Below, piece after piece: positions 10,157-44,149 of a stretch of 64,000 nucleotides of DNA (positions within the stretch are counted from its first letter, which is position 1; every line of letters begins with the position of its first letter). The translations under genes were made by a program, and so were the position numbers. The stretch comes from Oncomelania hupensis (lineage: Eukaryota; Mollusca; Gastropoda; Littorinimorpha; Pomatiopsidae): NCBI GenBank assembly GCA_036898135.1, contig CM072527.1, forward strand, positions 28,219,555 to 28,283,554. The letters run 5' to 3'. The notes below the pieces were generated by a model. It saw only the letters and a list, made by a program, of their open reading frames with translations. It did not search any database and was not told where the DNA came from.

Positions 10157-11752
10157 GACATCACAAAAAGTTAAGTACCACCATGAAAATTCGACCAAAT
10201 TTAAATTTTGTTACCAGTACCCTTTAAATTAATTTTTAATCTTCACAGTCACTTTGCTTTGGTGCACAGGGTTGTAAAGTGTACAATGACTGCAACTGCA
10301 GCTGCACGTGCACCACGAGCAGTTTGAGGGAGACGCCTAAAGGCTGCGTATTTGACCCAAAAAATACTGGTTTTCCGTGCTTCACGCCCGATATATCAAA
10401 CTTTTTTGTGAGCAATGTTTGGTTGCAAATGCTGAAAGAAATGTCTGGCTGTGTGTTTTACTCACACATTTGCCTTTATAAGCAGCCGATTTTGCACAAA
10501 CCATTACCAAACGAACATGCCGCCAAGACAAAAACTACAGGACTTCGACAGAACCCGAGCGATCACGTGGCTGCAGGATGGAGTGGGGGTGCGCGAAGTT
10601 GCTCGCAGACTTCATGTCTCTCACCCTGTCATCATCCGACTTCAAGAACGGTTCCATGCCACCGGCACTGTCAGGGAGAGGTCACGCTCTGGTCGGCCAA
10701 AGAAGACGACAGCGAGGGAGGACCGTTACATCCGTCGCCAAGCTACACAGCACAGACAAGTGACCGCCAATGTTATCCGAGGTCATTTGCGGGCAAGCAC
10801 TAACACCACCATCAGTTCTCAGACAACTCGCAATCGCCTTCATGTCGCCAATTTGCGGGCTCGCCGTCCACTCAAGAGACCCCGACTGACTCAGAACCAC
10901 CGGGCAGCCCGCAGAGCCTGGTGCGATGCGCATGCACGGTGGAATCGTGGTCAGTGGGCCAACGTCATGTTCAGCGATGAGTCCCGGTTTTGCCTGCACC
11001 CAACTGACGGACGAATTCGCGTTTGGAGGAGGCCCAGAGAGCGGCTGGCAGATGACGTCATCCAGGAGCACGTTCCCTTCGGGGGAGGGTCTGTGATGGT
11101 CTGGGCTGGAATAAGTACGCACCACAGGACGCCTCTGTACCACATAAATGGAAACCTTAATGGGCAGAGGTATTTGGAAGAAATACTGCAGCCGCTGGTC
11201 ATCCCAGGTCTTCAGCAGATTGGACCTAATGCCGTGCTTCAGGACGACAACGCCACACCTCATCGGGCACGAGCTGTCAACGCCTTTCTTCATCAAGCAG
11301 GAATCAACCGCATGCCTTGGCCAGCCAATAGTCCCGATCTCAACCCAATTGAGCATGTATGGGCTGAACTCGGTAGAAGAATAAGAGACAATCATCCTCC
11401 TGCTGCTAATCGCCAACAGCTGCTGGACTGGCTTCAGCAGGAGTGGAATGCAATACCTCAGGCTTTCCTGGCTCGTCTTGTAAACTCCATGAGGCAACGC
11501 TGCATTGACTGTGTGGCAGCGAATGGAGGCCACACTCGTTATTGACATTGGGCGATGTTGTGACTTTTGATTTTGAGGGGTACCCGTTTGTAACTGTTGT
11601 AGCGTAATAACCAATAAACCGTTCTTAATGAAATTTGGTATTATGTTGATTGACATAATAAATTAATTGATTCCAAAATTTCAAATACTTCTGTTTTGTG
11701 GGTTTTGTTTGACTTGCGTTTATGTAAGTGGTACTTAACTTTTTGTGATGTT
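10157..11752 (+). mobile_element. Intact Tc1-type DNA transposon
   Basis: This 1,596-bp element is bounded by 25-bp terminal inverted repeats (10157-10181 and 11728-11752) that differ only at the outermost base; the core reads CATCACAAAAAGTTAAGTAC. Target TA duplications lie at 10155-10156 and 11753-11754. The interior is one complete transposase gene. The size, TA target and single ORF are typical of the Tc1 family. The near-perfect ends, the undamaged ORF and its position inside another repeat suggest a recent insertion. Confidence 0.95.
10517..11545 (+). CDS. Tc1-family transposase (DD34E), 342 aa
   Basis: This is a cut-and-paste transposase acting at TA sites. An N-terminal helix-turn-helix is seen at residues ~22-46 (GVREVARRLHVSHPVIIRLQ), then a GRP-type basic hinge (SGRPKKTT, ~60) and a second DNA-binding helix region. 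The DDE domain follows: D154 in FSDESRF, D244 in LQDDNATPH, and E279 in SPDLNPIEHVW, with exactly 34 residues between the last two. The glycine-rich GGGSVMVWAGIS box is present. I chose the ATG at 10517 because MPPRQK fits the family's usual start and length (~340 aa). The frame is open upstream to an ATG at 10451, which would add 22 non-typical residues. There are no stops, frameshifts or introns. Confidence 0.94.
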   Translation: MPPRQKLQDFDRTRAITWLQDGVGVREVARRLHVSHPVIIRLQERFHATGTVRERSRSGRPKKTTAREDRYIRRQATQHRQVTANVIRGHLRASTNTTISSQTTRNRLHVANLRARRPLKRPRLTQNHRAARRAWCDAHARWNRGQWANVMFSDESRFCLHPTDGRIRVWRRPRERLADDVIQEHVPFGGGSVMVWAGISTHHRTPLYHINGNLNGQRYLEEILQPLVIPGLQQIGPNAVLQDDNATPHRARAVNAFLHQAGINRMPWPANSPDLNPIEHVWAELGRRIRDNHPPAANRQQLLDWLQQEWNAIPQAFLARLVNSMRQRCIDCVAANGGHTRY

Positions 11753-12059
11753 TATATAATGCCTACATTGCTAAATAATAACATCATAGGAAGCCCTAGT
11801 GACCACCTGGCAGAATATTCCCAAGCTGATCCAACAGACCTCATACACAAATAAGGAGTCTTGTCCCGGAAGAGTTTTCAAGAAAAAAGGTAGGTGGCTG
11901 GTCTAGCGAAGAAGAAGATAGTATAGCAGATTGATAGAACAGAGCAGGAATGAGAAAGAACAAAGGAGAAAGATAGCAACAGTGAGAATTTAAAGCACTA
12001 AATTTCCAGAAAGTGGGGATACTATTTATGCTGAAACCCCCGCTACCCCCACCGGGGAG

Positions 12060-12110
12060 TGTTGTAGGCATCAACAGGAGTCAGCACGCCAGTCAGTAGT
12101 GCTAACACAT
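12060..12110. repeat. Minisatellite, right part
   Basis: The interrupted array resumes with the unit GTAGGCATCAACAGGAG, AGTCAGTAGTGCTAACACATTA and so on, then decays by ~12110. Confidence 0.7.
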
Positions 12111-12469
12111 TACCACTCACTACAAGATGGTAAGCCATTCCAAAATATTTCCAGACACCGAGATACACTGCCAAACAATCAGCATTTTCCAAAGTGTTGG
12201 CGGTGTTGTGACTGGTGTTTATCCTAACCACGCAAAATGAAAACATGGAATGATAGGCCACTATCTCCACTATTTGCAAGCAAACAATTATAAGAAATAT
12301 AAGATAATAATAACTATAAAACTCTAAATAAATGTAACAAAACACATCCAACTTAGAAAAAAAAATAATAATAATTTATAACTGAAGGCGATGGGAACAA
12401 AAATAAAGACAAAACCCCCCACATAATTTAAAACAAAAATTATATTAATAAAACAATCATAAACCAGTC
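12111..12469. other. AT-rich downstream flank of surf6
   Basis: Nothing is recognised except AT-rich runs near 12355-12375. It may include the surf6 3' UTR, but no clear polyadenylation signal was identified on the minus strand. Confidence 0.4.
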
Positions 12470-12605
12470 ACCAATCCATCATTCGTTCAACCAGTCACTT
12501 ATCCATGATACAGTAGCAATCCATCATTCAGTCACAATCCATCAGTCACAATCCATCACTCAGTCACAATCCATCAAACATCCACCAGTCATCAATTCAT
12601 CCCTT
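12470..12605. repeat. Short minisatellite (CAGTCACAATCCATCA)
   Basis: About seven irregular copies of a ~16-18 bp unit lie just downstream of the surf6 stop codon, probably in its 3' UTR or flank. Confidence 0.7.
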
Positions 12606-12645
12606 CAATGACTAAAGTCAAGTAACAGCCGTCCCTCCTTGATCA

Positions 12646-35730
<23,085 letters not shown>

Positions 35731-36019
35731 GCCGCAACCAAACACTGAAACAGTTAAGGCTTCCCAGGTAACACAATGGTTTGGGTGTTTGCAGCTGGGC
35801 TAGCATCACTATTGTACTACATAATCACAAAAGTTATTTTTTAAATACATGTTTAAATTATACGCAGGTTTCTTAGTAATGACATTGATTGCAATGCTAC
35901 ATACTTAATTGCAATCAGTCTGCTAAATCCTTAGAAACTGGACTAAACCTGAAGAAGATGTGATAGAGAAATCTAGAAGGTTGCATGCATACGTCAGTCC
36001 AGATTCAGCTTTTCTCTTT

Positions 36020-36161
36020 CTCTATTATCACTCTCAGTTGGCCATATATATAGCAGCTATAGTGAACATATAACATAGACATGGACAATGCAAGTAAATT
36101 CAGTTCATGAATTAATAAGATTCATTCACACAAAACACATAACTGAGTTGTAATCTGCTAC
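36020..36161. repeat. Direct repeat flanking the Gypsy fragment, left copy
   Basis: About 140 bp (CATGGACAATGCAAGTAAAT, TCAGTTCATGAATTAATAAG, ATTCATTCACA) recurs in the same orientation at 37527-37671 with a few substitutions and small indels. Together they bracket the Ty3/Gypsy fragment. Confidence 0.85.
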
Positions 36162-36299
36162 ATCTCTCTTCTCAAAAAACAAAGTGAAACATCAACAGAT
36201 TTTAAATAATCAAAATTAAGGCAGTTGAAAAAAATTGAGAGTGCTAGTTACTGAAAATATGAAATCCAAACTTTTGGCAATTAAAACGTAATGGACAAT

Positions 36300-37520
36300 G
36301 TATTAATTATGCAAAATAAACATTTATGAAAAAATGGGCTTGCTGTGTCTGCCGCTGCCTCATGGTCTGCTGAGTTTGCTCTTGGGGTGGAACACTGGGC
36401 TGCAGGTAGGCGTCTGTTGCTGGCAGCCTGGTTTTCTTTTTTTTCACTTAGTTCGTCTCGAATGCCGGTGTACACTCGGATTTCTTCAAGGGTGTCCTTC
36501 TTGTGGTCTGGCCATCCCTCTATGATGTGGCGACGAAAAAGTTGAAGCGTTGGGTCTCTGGCTGTCTCCTGCTGAAACAGTTCGAGCTTCTTGTCTGAAA
36601 GGGGTAGGCTTTTAACGATGAGATGTACTTGAGCCTCCCAGTCGTCGCTGGCTGGCGCCTTGCATGATAACGCTGGGTTTCAGCTTGATGCCCGCTTCTT
36701 CAGCTGTCTCTAGCATCATGGCCAGACTCAAGTCGTGTTCCTGATTAGTCCGACTGCCAAACAGCATTTCGTCCTTGTAGGTTTCAACGCCTGGAATGTT
36801 TTCGAACGCCTGGTGGAACCTTTTGGCGAAGACCTCAGCCGACGAGTTCAGGCCAAAAGGGAGACGCATAAATTAATTTGTAGCGGCTGAATGGAGTGTT
36901 GAAGCAAGTAAGGTCTGAGCTGTTCTTGTTCAGACGAATTTGCCAAAAAAGCGGAGTTGGCGTCGAGGACGCTGAAAACCTTGTTGCTCTGTCTGCTGGC
37001 GATCTCTTCTATCGTAGGAAGTTGATAGTGCTCTTGTCGCACGGCTCGATTCAAGCCTCTTGGGTCTTCACAGAGTCGCAGTTCGCCTCCTTTCTTTTGA
37101 ACAATGGCCAGGGAGTTGACCCAGTTGATGGGATGATCGACCTTTTCGATCACGTGTTCATTTTCCATACGTTGTAGCTCTTTCTGGAGGTCGTCGTGAA
37201 ATGCCGCTGGAACCTTTCTGGCAGCATGGACTACAGGTGAGATTGTGGAGTCGATTCTAATGGTGTAGTCATCTTTCATGTTGCCCAGGCCTTTGAAAAC
37301 ATCTGCCTAGGAGGAGAGTCTCGTCTTCAATGACGCCAACACGCTGTATCAGGCTCAAAGCTTCGCAGCTTGACATTCCGAGGATAGGTTTGGAGCACAT
37401 GTGCTCCTTGTCTTTGGTCGTACAGATCAGCTGGCTCTGGCCCTTCACGTGCAGACGTTCACCGCCGTACGTTGTGAGATGAGCACATGACTTCTGGAGC
37501 TTGGTGTTATTCAATTTGCA
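36300..37520 (-). pseudogene. Ty3/Gypsy retrotransposon pol fragment
   Basis: The minus strand, from 37520 down, reads a protease-to-RT linker (LTTYGGERLHVKGQ, PILGMSSCEALSLIQRV), then the RT fingers and palm (PVVHAARKVPAAF, MENEHVIEKVDHPINWVNSL, LRLCEDPRGLNRAV, FSVLDANSAF), RT (LPFGLNSSAEVFAKRF, then EHDLSLAMMLETAEEAGIKL), and the RNase H-integrase linker (IIEGWPDHKKD, near 36500). The frame is broken several times and the catalytic region is altered. No LTRs, gag or integrase core are seen. It is a dead internal fragment in the surf6-Abl gap. Confidence 0.85.
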
Positions 37521-37526
37521 GACCTA

Positions 37527-37671
37527 TCTCTATTATTACTCTCAGTTGTTATAGCAGTTATAGTGAACACATAACATAGATATACATGGACAATGCAAGT
37601 AAATTCAGTTCATGAATTAATAAGATTCATTCACATAAAACACATTTAACTGAATTGTAGTCTGCTACAAA
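37527..37671. repeat. Direct repeat flanking the Gypsy fragment, right copy
   Basis: This is the second copy of the ~140-bp repeat seen at 36020-36161, in the same orientation. Confidence 0.85.
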
Positions 37672-38239
37672 ACCTCCAACCTCCTTTGCGCACTGTGACT
37701 GAGCATTCGACAATGGATGGAGACACGAGCGTTATAAATGCACATCATCATCATCCTTTGTCGCTGTTAGTATTTTGTGTGTGCCCTATGTGTTTTTAGG
37801 GTTAGGATTCCATAAAATTAAAAGGTAGGATTAGATCAGTCTCTTACTAGATTTAACCGTAAGCACTTCTAAAATAGAATATGGAGTCTCCCTACTTGAA
37901 TATAAAGTTGATAGTTGATTAAGCTTTGTGTTGTAAATGTAATTTCAATGTGTAAATTAATAATTATGCTAAATAGTAAATTTATCTGGTGCAAGATTTG
38001 GAGCTTTGGCCTTTGCTTTTCTGCCAATTCTGGATCTGGATTCCCGTATTGAGTTGATGAGGTTCGACGCGTAAATCGAAGAAGTCTGAAGCCAATAATG
38101 ACTTTAAATACGACTTTGGGAGTGCGCAGCGTTGTGCTATAATTTAACATTTCTGTGCAGTATTTAAAAACAGGTTACAAACAGGGTGGTAGTTTACAGG
38201 TTACAAACAGGGTGGTAGTTTATTTCTAAGTAAGTTGGA
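37672..38239. other. Intergenic spacer with short duplication
   Basis: No gene is seen. A 27-bp block (ACAGGTTACAAACAGGGTGG and so on) is tandemly duplicated at 38171-38224, just before the RTE insertion. Confidence 0.5.
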
Positions 38240-39321
38240 GTCTGGCATGCAGCTCTATGGGCAACCATGAAAGTGTACAACATCAGCCCTAAAATCATAG
38301 AAGTCATCAAAAGCCTGTATGACAAGGCTACCAGTGCAGTCCTCCATAACAGCGTCATCGGGAACTGGTTCAGAACAACAATCGGTGTGCGTCAAGGATG
38401 CCTACTCTCTCCAACACTCTTCAACATCTTCCTAGAGCGCATCATGTCAGATGCTCTTGCAGATCACGAAGGCACAGTCAGCATAGGGGGCAGAGCAATC
38501 TCCAATCTTCGTTTTGCGGATGATATTGATGGATTGGCTGGAGAGGAACAAGAACTTGAACAGCTTGTACAGAGGCTTGACACCACCTCCAGAGCTTATG
38601 GAATGGAAATAAGTGCAGAGAAGACCAAAATGATGACCAACAACACCAATGGCATCAACACGGACATCAAAGTACAAGGCCAATCCCTCAACACAGTGCA
38701 CAGCTTCAAATATTTAGGAGCCATTGTGTCAGACAATGGGTCTCGACAGGAAGTCCTCTCCAGGATCGCACAAACAACTGCTGCCCTGACAAGGTTGAAG
38801 CCCATTTGGAAAGACAGAACCATCAGTCTACATTCCAAAGTAAGACTGCTGCGATCTCTGGTCATCTCCATCTTCCTATATGCTTGCGAAGCATGGACCC
38901 TCACAGCAGATCTCCAACGAAGAATACAAAGCATGGAGATGAGGTGCTACAGAAGACTTCTGTGCATTTCCTATACCCAACACATCACCAACGTTGAAGT
39001 CCGACAGACCATCACACAAGCCATTGGACAACACGATGACCTGCTCACAGTGGTGAAGAAACGGAAACTCCGATGGTATGGCCACGTCACCAGATCATCA
39101 GGCCTTGCAAAGACCATTCTGCAAGGCACAGTGCAAGGAGGTAGAAGAAGGGGGAGACCGAAAAAGAGGTGGGAGGACAACATTCGAGAATGGACTGGTT
39201 TGACACTGAGCGAAGCCATGAGGGCTGCTGAGGACAGAGAAAGATGGAGTATGCTGGTTAAGCGATCATCTGTGGTGCCCCTACGACCTTCGGGTTATGG
39301 GACAGGATAGGATAGGATAGG
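38240..39321 (+). mobile_element. Young 5'-truncated RTE copy
   Basis: This is 1.08 kb of the 3' half of the RTE family, flanked by the 8-bp duplication AAGTTGGA (38232-38239 and 39322-39329) and ending in (GATAG)n at 39305-39321. It holds a single open frame of 347 codons (38267-39310) from VYNISPKIIEVIKSL through GVRQGCLLSPTLFN and FADD to the C-terminus, almost identical to the full-length element. It has no endonuclease, so it cannot move on its own. It must be recent because the frame is undamaged. It sits between surf6 and Abl. Confidence 0.92.
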
Positions 39322-39329
39322 AAGTTGGA

Positions 39330-39628
39330 CTTGGAGCCGAGGGGTTGACAGCCTGCCGACAGCTAATGAGAGCTTTTGCTGACTGGTTTTTGCTAACCTT
39401 TTCAGCGTTATAACACTGCACAAACACGGTTCTCTGTCTGAGAGTATCAGAAAACCAAGAATTGAAGCAATCAAATTTTCAAGCAATAAATTAAATTGAG
39501 AGTTGCCTACCTAAAGACACAATCACAATCTCACATGTGGTACCGATTTAACTTCCGGAAATAACATCAGTAACTTCCCTTTCTTTAAAATCTTCCGGAC
39601 TTCCGGAACGGGAAGGTTTCAATGCAAC
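39330..39628. other. Intergenic spacer
   Basis: Nothing is recognised apart from small inverted CTTCCGGA motifs near 39550-39610. Confidence 0.45.
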
Positions 39629-39630
39629 AT

Positions 39631-39725
<95 letters not shown>

Positions 39726-39759
39726 ATAAATGTTGTTGCTCTTTTCTTAGAGGTTTTGA

Positions 39760-39829
<70 letters not shown>

Positions 39830-40009
39830 TATATATTATATATTATTATTATTATATTGTTTTTGTTTTTGCGCTTCTAGCTTCTTCCGTTTGTAGTAGA
39901 AAACACAATTGGCTAATAAACACATAATTATATAAATAAACTAGCTATGTGTGTGTCAAAATCAAGTTGTGAAATGTGTTTTAATAAACGATCACGTCCA
40001 TATACATTT

Positions 40010-40061
<52 letters not shown>

Positions 40062-40373
40062 ATAATATAATTATAATTATTTACTAATTTCTTGTGTATT
40101 TCATAATTTTATTTTTTATAAATTAATGTATTTAATCACTTTAATATAGCGCTTTTCCAGCTCAAGAGCTGCTCAAGGAACTGCCCGTCGATACAGGATC
40201 TAACTCAAGCCGCCCAAGGCGCCCACTTACATACAACCTTGGGCTGGGTGTATTTGTGTAAGAGGCCCGCCTAGGACATGAGCGTCGGTATCTTTAAAGT
40301 CTGTGTGATGTAATCCGTAGATGCGCTATGCACAGACTAGAACTCGATACTCTCATCCAAAAAAGGAGGAGCG

Positions 40374-40463
<90 letters not shown>

Positions 40464-40761
40464 GTTTGTGTTTTAAATTATTTTTATTTTTACTTTAACG
40501 GGCTTTACTGCCTGTTCCGGCTGCAATGTGATCGCCTAATTAACATTCGAATACATTGAGTAAAGCACTGAACTAACTGCGCTCCATTTATTTCACCTCC
40601 ATAAAATATATTAATTAGTACGCATTAGCTCAATAGCTGCCAAAATTGATCAATCCTAAATATCAATGAGTTACGGCAGTACATATATTTATTTCCCGGC
40701 AGCGGTATATTGTATAAATGAGCAGTAAAAATGTTATTAAGTATAGTTCCTACGTCCGCTG

Positions 40762-40831
<70 letters not shown>

Positions 40832-40835
40832 TGTT
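39629..40835. repeat. Cluster of microsatellites
   Basis: (ATT)n is at 39631-39725 and 39760-39855, (AT)n at 40012-40060, (TC)n at 40376-40460 (~84 bp) and (ATT)n at 40763-40830. Between them, 40140-40375 has an ATATAGCGCTTTTCCAGCTC start like a dispersed repeat, but this was not classified. Confidence 0.9.
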
Positions 40836-41356
40836 GTTGTTGCCGTTACTTTTTCTTGTAGTAATGAAACAAACGTTAGTATAATTAGTGGTATGATTGA
40901 GGTCGTACAAATCCTACATTATATAGTTGTAATGTTTTCTAATTTGTGATTGGGCAGTCAATTAATAAGTCAACACAAATTAAATGTAATGTTTAGTGAT
41001 AATGAAGGCACGTGTACAGCTAGGTTCTAAATAACGTACAGTGTATGCCTTTTTCGGGGAATCCTTATTCTTTGGGAAACACCCCCTTTACTTCAGGGTC
41101 TGAAAAGAGGTGAAAGGTCACGCCTCATTTTCACTTCGCTATTTGTCGAAATCAAGATGGCGGCCGCCGACTGATGGAGGAAGTAGTGCAGTCGTGCATA
41201 ATTTTATCGTAAAAGTTCGCTCTCGATGCTTTTTGTGATTTAATTTATCATTATGGTATAAGATTGATGCTTTAGGGATGTAGTAGATGTGTTTAGGTTC
41301 TTTTGGAGCGTCATATAGGTAGCAGTGTGTGGTTTTTTAGGCCGGAGAGGTGAGCC
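40836..41356 (+). promoter_or_regulatory. Probable Abl promoter and 5' UTR
   Basis: This stretch directly upstream of the Abl start becomes less AT-rich toward the ATG. It has AAGATGGCGGC at 41154-41164, a YY1-type element often found at or just downstream of animal transcription starts. The ATG inside that motif opens a 5-codon upstream ORF (41157-41174) whose stop overlaps the ATG of a second, 12-codon one (ATG at 41174). No TATA box was noted. The transcription start itself is not determined. Confidence 0.5.
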
Positions 41357-41468
41357 ATGGGGGCGCAACAAGGGAAAGAAAAGGACCCCAGACCGAGTTC
41401 CAGCAAAAGCAAAGCAAAATTGAAAGAACCCCGTGTATCGCAAGGGAATATTTTTACGGAACATTCCG
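41357..41468 (+). CDS. Abl: Abl tyrosine kinase, first coding exon (N-terminal cap)
   Basis: The ATG at 41357 (GAGCCATGG, good context) opens 37 codons, starting MGAQQGKEKD and ending GNIFTEHS, then one base and a consensus donor G|GTAAGT at 41469. MGAQQGK and NIFTEH are, as I recall, the hallmark ends of the N-terminal cap in the insect Abl kinase, and the split G would complete Glu as the family continues. Gly2 fits N-myristoylation, the signal that helps hold Abl in its inactive form. The middle is basic and serine-rich (PSSSKSKAKLKEP). No SH3, SH2 or kinase exon is in the window, so the gene continues beyond 64000 unless exons were missed. Identification rests on 37 residues plus the donor. 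Confidence 0.75.
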
Positions 41469-42574
41469 GTAAGTATCTTACACTTTAAAGTTCACAATCG
41501 CTACTTGTTTTTATAGTTACGTAACCGGTTTTGTGTGTGTGTGGATCGGGGTGGACTGGTCAGTACTGTGTCTGAACTTTCACCACTGTGCAGACGACTG
41601 GCAGAATCCGAATGAATCACCGTGCTGGCAGAAAGTAGCTTTGGAAAAAAAAGTGTCTTGTTCTACTTTGTTATAGATCTCCCCCTTGTGTCTTCATATT
41701 AAAGTTGTCTGTGTGCATGCATATTGATAGAAAGAGGATGAGACTTGTCACGAGGTGTTTATGATGATGGATGGCAGTAGTAACGATGATGCAGGTTCAG
41801 CGGCGTTAGTCACTGCCTATTTTTTCTCACCAGGCAATCAATGAAGAGCAGCAAGCAGGTTAACGAAAAGCAGCTATGACATAAGCATTTGTTAGGTAAT
41901 TTTAGAATCTCAGCATTTTGCTGAGTACAACTGAAGACAAGTTAGTTTTGAAAGGTTGTACCAAGTCCAATTGTTGGGTGCAGGAATGGTGTTTACTTTA
42001 AAGTTAACTTTAAATTTAAATACTCAGATGTGACACTAACAGGGGTTTGATATAAATAGTATAGGATAGTATATATAGTATAGACTATAGTAGAGATGGA
42101 ATCTTCTTAGGCTGTCAGCCTTTTGCCCACTAAGTCAAATTGATGTGCATTAGTTGTCACCACTGGTAGGTAGACTTTAGTTTCACTTTCAGGCATCCGG
42201 TGTCTGAAGAATGTGTATATTGTGATGAGTGGGGTAAGGAGATCCCCACACAACTCACAAGCCATTGGAGACCTTCAAACTAGATAAACAAGTTCCAAGT
42301 TGATACTAATACATAATTAAAAAAATATGACTGTGTGCCAAAAGTGAAAAGGTGAGCTCAGAAAGTGGACAGTGGGCCTTAAAAATCAATCAATGAATCA
42401 TGTATTTTGTCCATTCTTTTTGTGCTGTCAGATTGCTTTCAGTGTCTGTCATGTGTGTGCCAAATTAAAATATAATAACACAACTAATTATTGAGAAAAT
42501 AGGCTTTGAACATGTAAATGTACAGTGTGCCCAGGGCTCATCAGTTATTACAACATGATTGTTGTTTGTAGATT
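41469..42574. other. Start of probable Abl intron 1
   Basis: No exon-like sequence or repeat is recognised. Everything to 64000 is probably this intron. Confidence 0.5.
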
Positions 42575-42759
42575 ATAATTTATAGTCACACGACACTTTC
42601 GCATATAGGTGACTACTGGACCGATTTATACTGACACCAGCGGGCCAGTTGTTGGTAAAGGGGAAAATAATATGATCACACGTTGACCAATCCGGGATTC
42701 GAACCAGCGACCTTTCGGTTAGTAGCAAGACGCTCTTACCAACTGAGCTACCCGGCCCC
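42575..42759 (-). repeat. tRNA-derived SINE
   Basis: On the minus strand a tRNA-like head starts near 42758 (GGCCGGGTAGCTCAGTTGGT). It has an A box (TAGCTCAGTTGG) and a perfect B box (GGTTCGAATCC) with tRNA-like spacing. The stems are degenerate, so it is not a working tRNA gene. An unrelated ~110-bp body follows to ~42575. Confidence 0.78.
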
Positions 42760-44145
42760 ACTACAACATGAACAAGGAATTTGCTATCATGACTATGACT
42801 GATTACTACTACAGTGATCAGGTTGGTTTGAGGAGTCAATAGATAGGTAAATGACTGATTAATCAGAAAATCAATAGGTCATTTTCAAAATCAATAGGTC
42901 AAAAAACTGAATTATCAGAAAATCAATAAGTCCTTTTTAAAATCAATAATTTAAAAAAAATGCTGTTATATTAACGCCATGGAAAAAAACTTTCATTCAC
43001 TGAACACGAACAAAGACAATTAACGGTTTTTATTTGTTGAACTGAGATTATGTTTATCTCTCTCCTCTCTCTCTTTTTCTCTCTCTCTCGATCAGTTACC
43101 ACTGAAGTGAACTGTCAACTGTTACTCAGCACTACATGCATTTCGGCCTGAGCAGGAACTTCTTGATCCCGCGATGCGCTGACATTTTCTAGGTTCTCAC
43201 CGCGCGAAACGCTAAATAACAGTTAGGCCTTTTATCATCTTTGGGCAATTTTTGGGAGGCATTTTAAAATATCACGATTCGCGACTCTGCAGACGGCAAG
43301 TGACATAATGACATCATCGCCTACTAAAATTTGGGATCGGAGCTAAACTGAAAGTAGCCTCGGCCAATCAGACATTCGTGTACACTTTGCGTTGTGTCAA
43401 AAGCAAGCAGAGACTGTATGGTTACTTATTTCGTTTCACTTCGGCAAGTTATTGTTTTAAAAGACAGTTCGTTAGGTAAACCCATTTCCGTTTTCTATTC
43501 ATTGTTTTGAATCAAAACTTCGCTCAGAAAAAAATGATCTGAATAAATTGAGGTCAGCGAGAATGATGTATCCTTTTGAAAATGGTCATAGGCTTGACTG
43601 ACTGCCTGGAAAATCAATAGGTCGTATGACCGACTCACTCTGTCAAGTCAATAGGTCATTTCAAAATTCTATGGGTAAAATGCCGAAAACCGACGTCCAT
43701 CCTGATCACTGCTACTATGACAAATGTGTGTCTAGACCACCTCTTTGTACCATAGAATTTCTTTCTTTCAAATCTTGTTTTCCAATGCAGTGAGCAGTGC
43801 TTTGTGTTGTACTTGTAATACCTGATGAGCGATACAAACAAAACTTTTCAGATTTTGCTGTAAATTCACAACCAAAGCAGGACAGAGTTTTATCATAAAA
43901 TTTATGATGTTGAATGACTCAACCATACACAGAAAACAAATATTAAGATTGTTTATTTTATTTATTCCAACCATTCTTCCATTCACACAATTTACGAAAT
44001 CCACCATCAGCAAAATTTTGTATTCACAATACTTCCATGCACACCTTTCCACACTCAAGTCATATAATACAGGATTCTATCACTCGTTTTTATACAATTC
44101 AATGCATGATGATCTGAAGAGACTGCTATTTCAGAAGGCAGAAAA
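42760..44145. other. Intron sequence, short CT-rich tract
   Basis: Several related AATCAATAGGTC blocks at 42870-42945 and 43610-43655 suggest a decayed small repeat. A CT-rich run is at 43058-43090. No gene is supported. Confidence 0.45.
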
Positions 44146-44149
44146 TAAA

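Larger units (their letters stand above)
9892..12059 (-). repeat. Retroposon family A, copy interrupted by Tc1
   Basis: Two flanking halves (9892-10154 and 11755-12059) together match the 570-bp copy at 7071-7640. The 12-bp duplication TGTTGTAGGCAT lies at 9880-9891 and 12060-12071. The tail on the low-coordinate side is (ATTAC)n-like. The Tc1 element entered at a TA inside the ACATACATATA stretch that is uninterrupted at ~7320 in the other copy. Confidence 0.8.

Noticed and set aside
10682..11656. 324-codon minus-strand ORF
   Set aside because: It is the shadow of the Tc1 transposase on the opposite strand with no domain of its own.
36345..36545. Plus-strand ORFs over the Gypsy fragment
   Set aside because: The minus strand reads recognisable pol motifs; the plus-strand frames are shadows.
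39629..39880. 83-codon poly-Tyr/poly-Ile ORF
   Set aside because: It is a translation of ATT microsatellites.
41240..41464. 74-codon minus-strand ORF
   Set aside because: It is opposite the Abl first exon; the plus strand has the recognised protein ends, a good start context and a donor.
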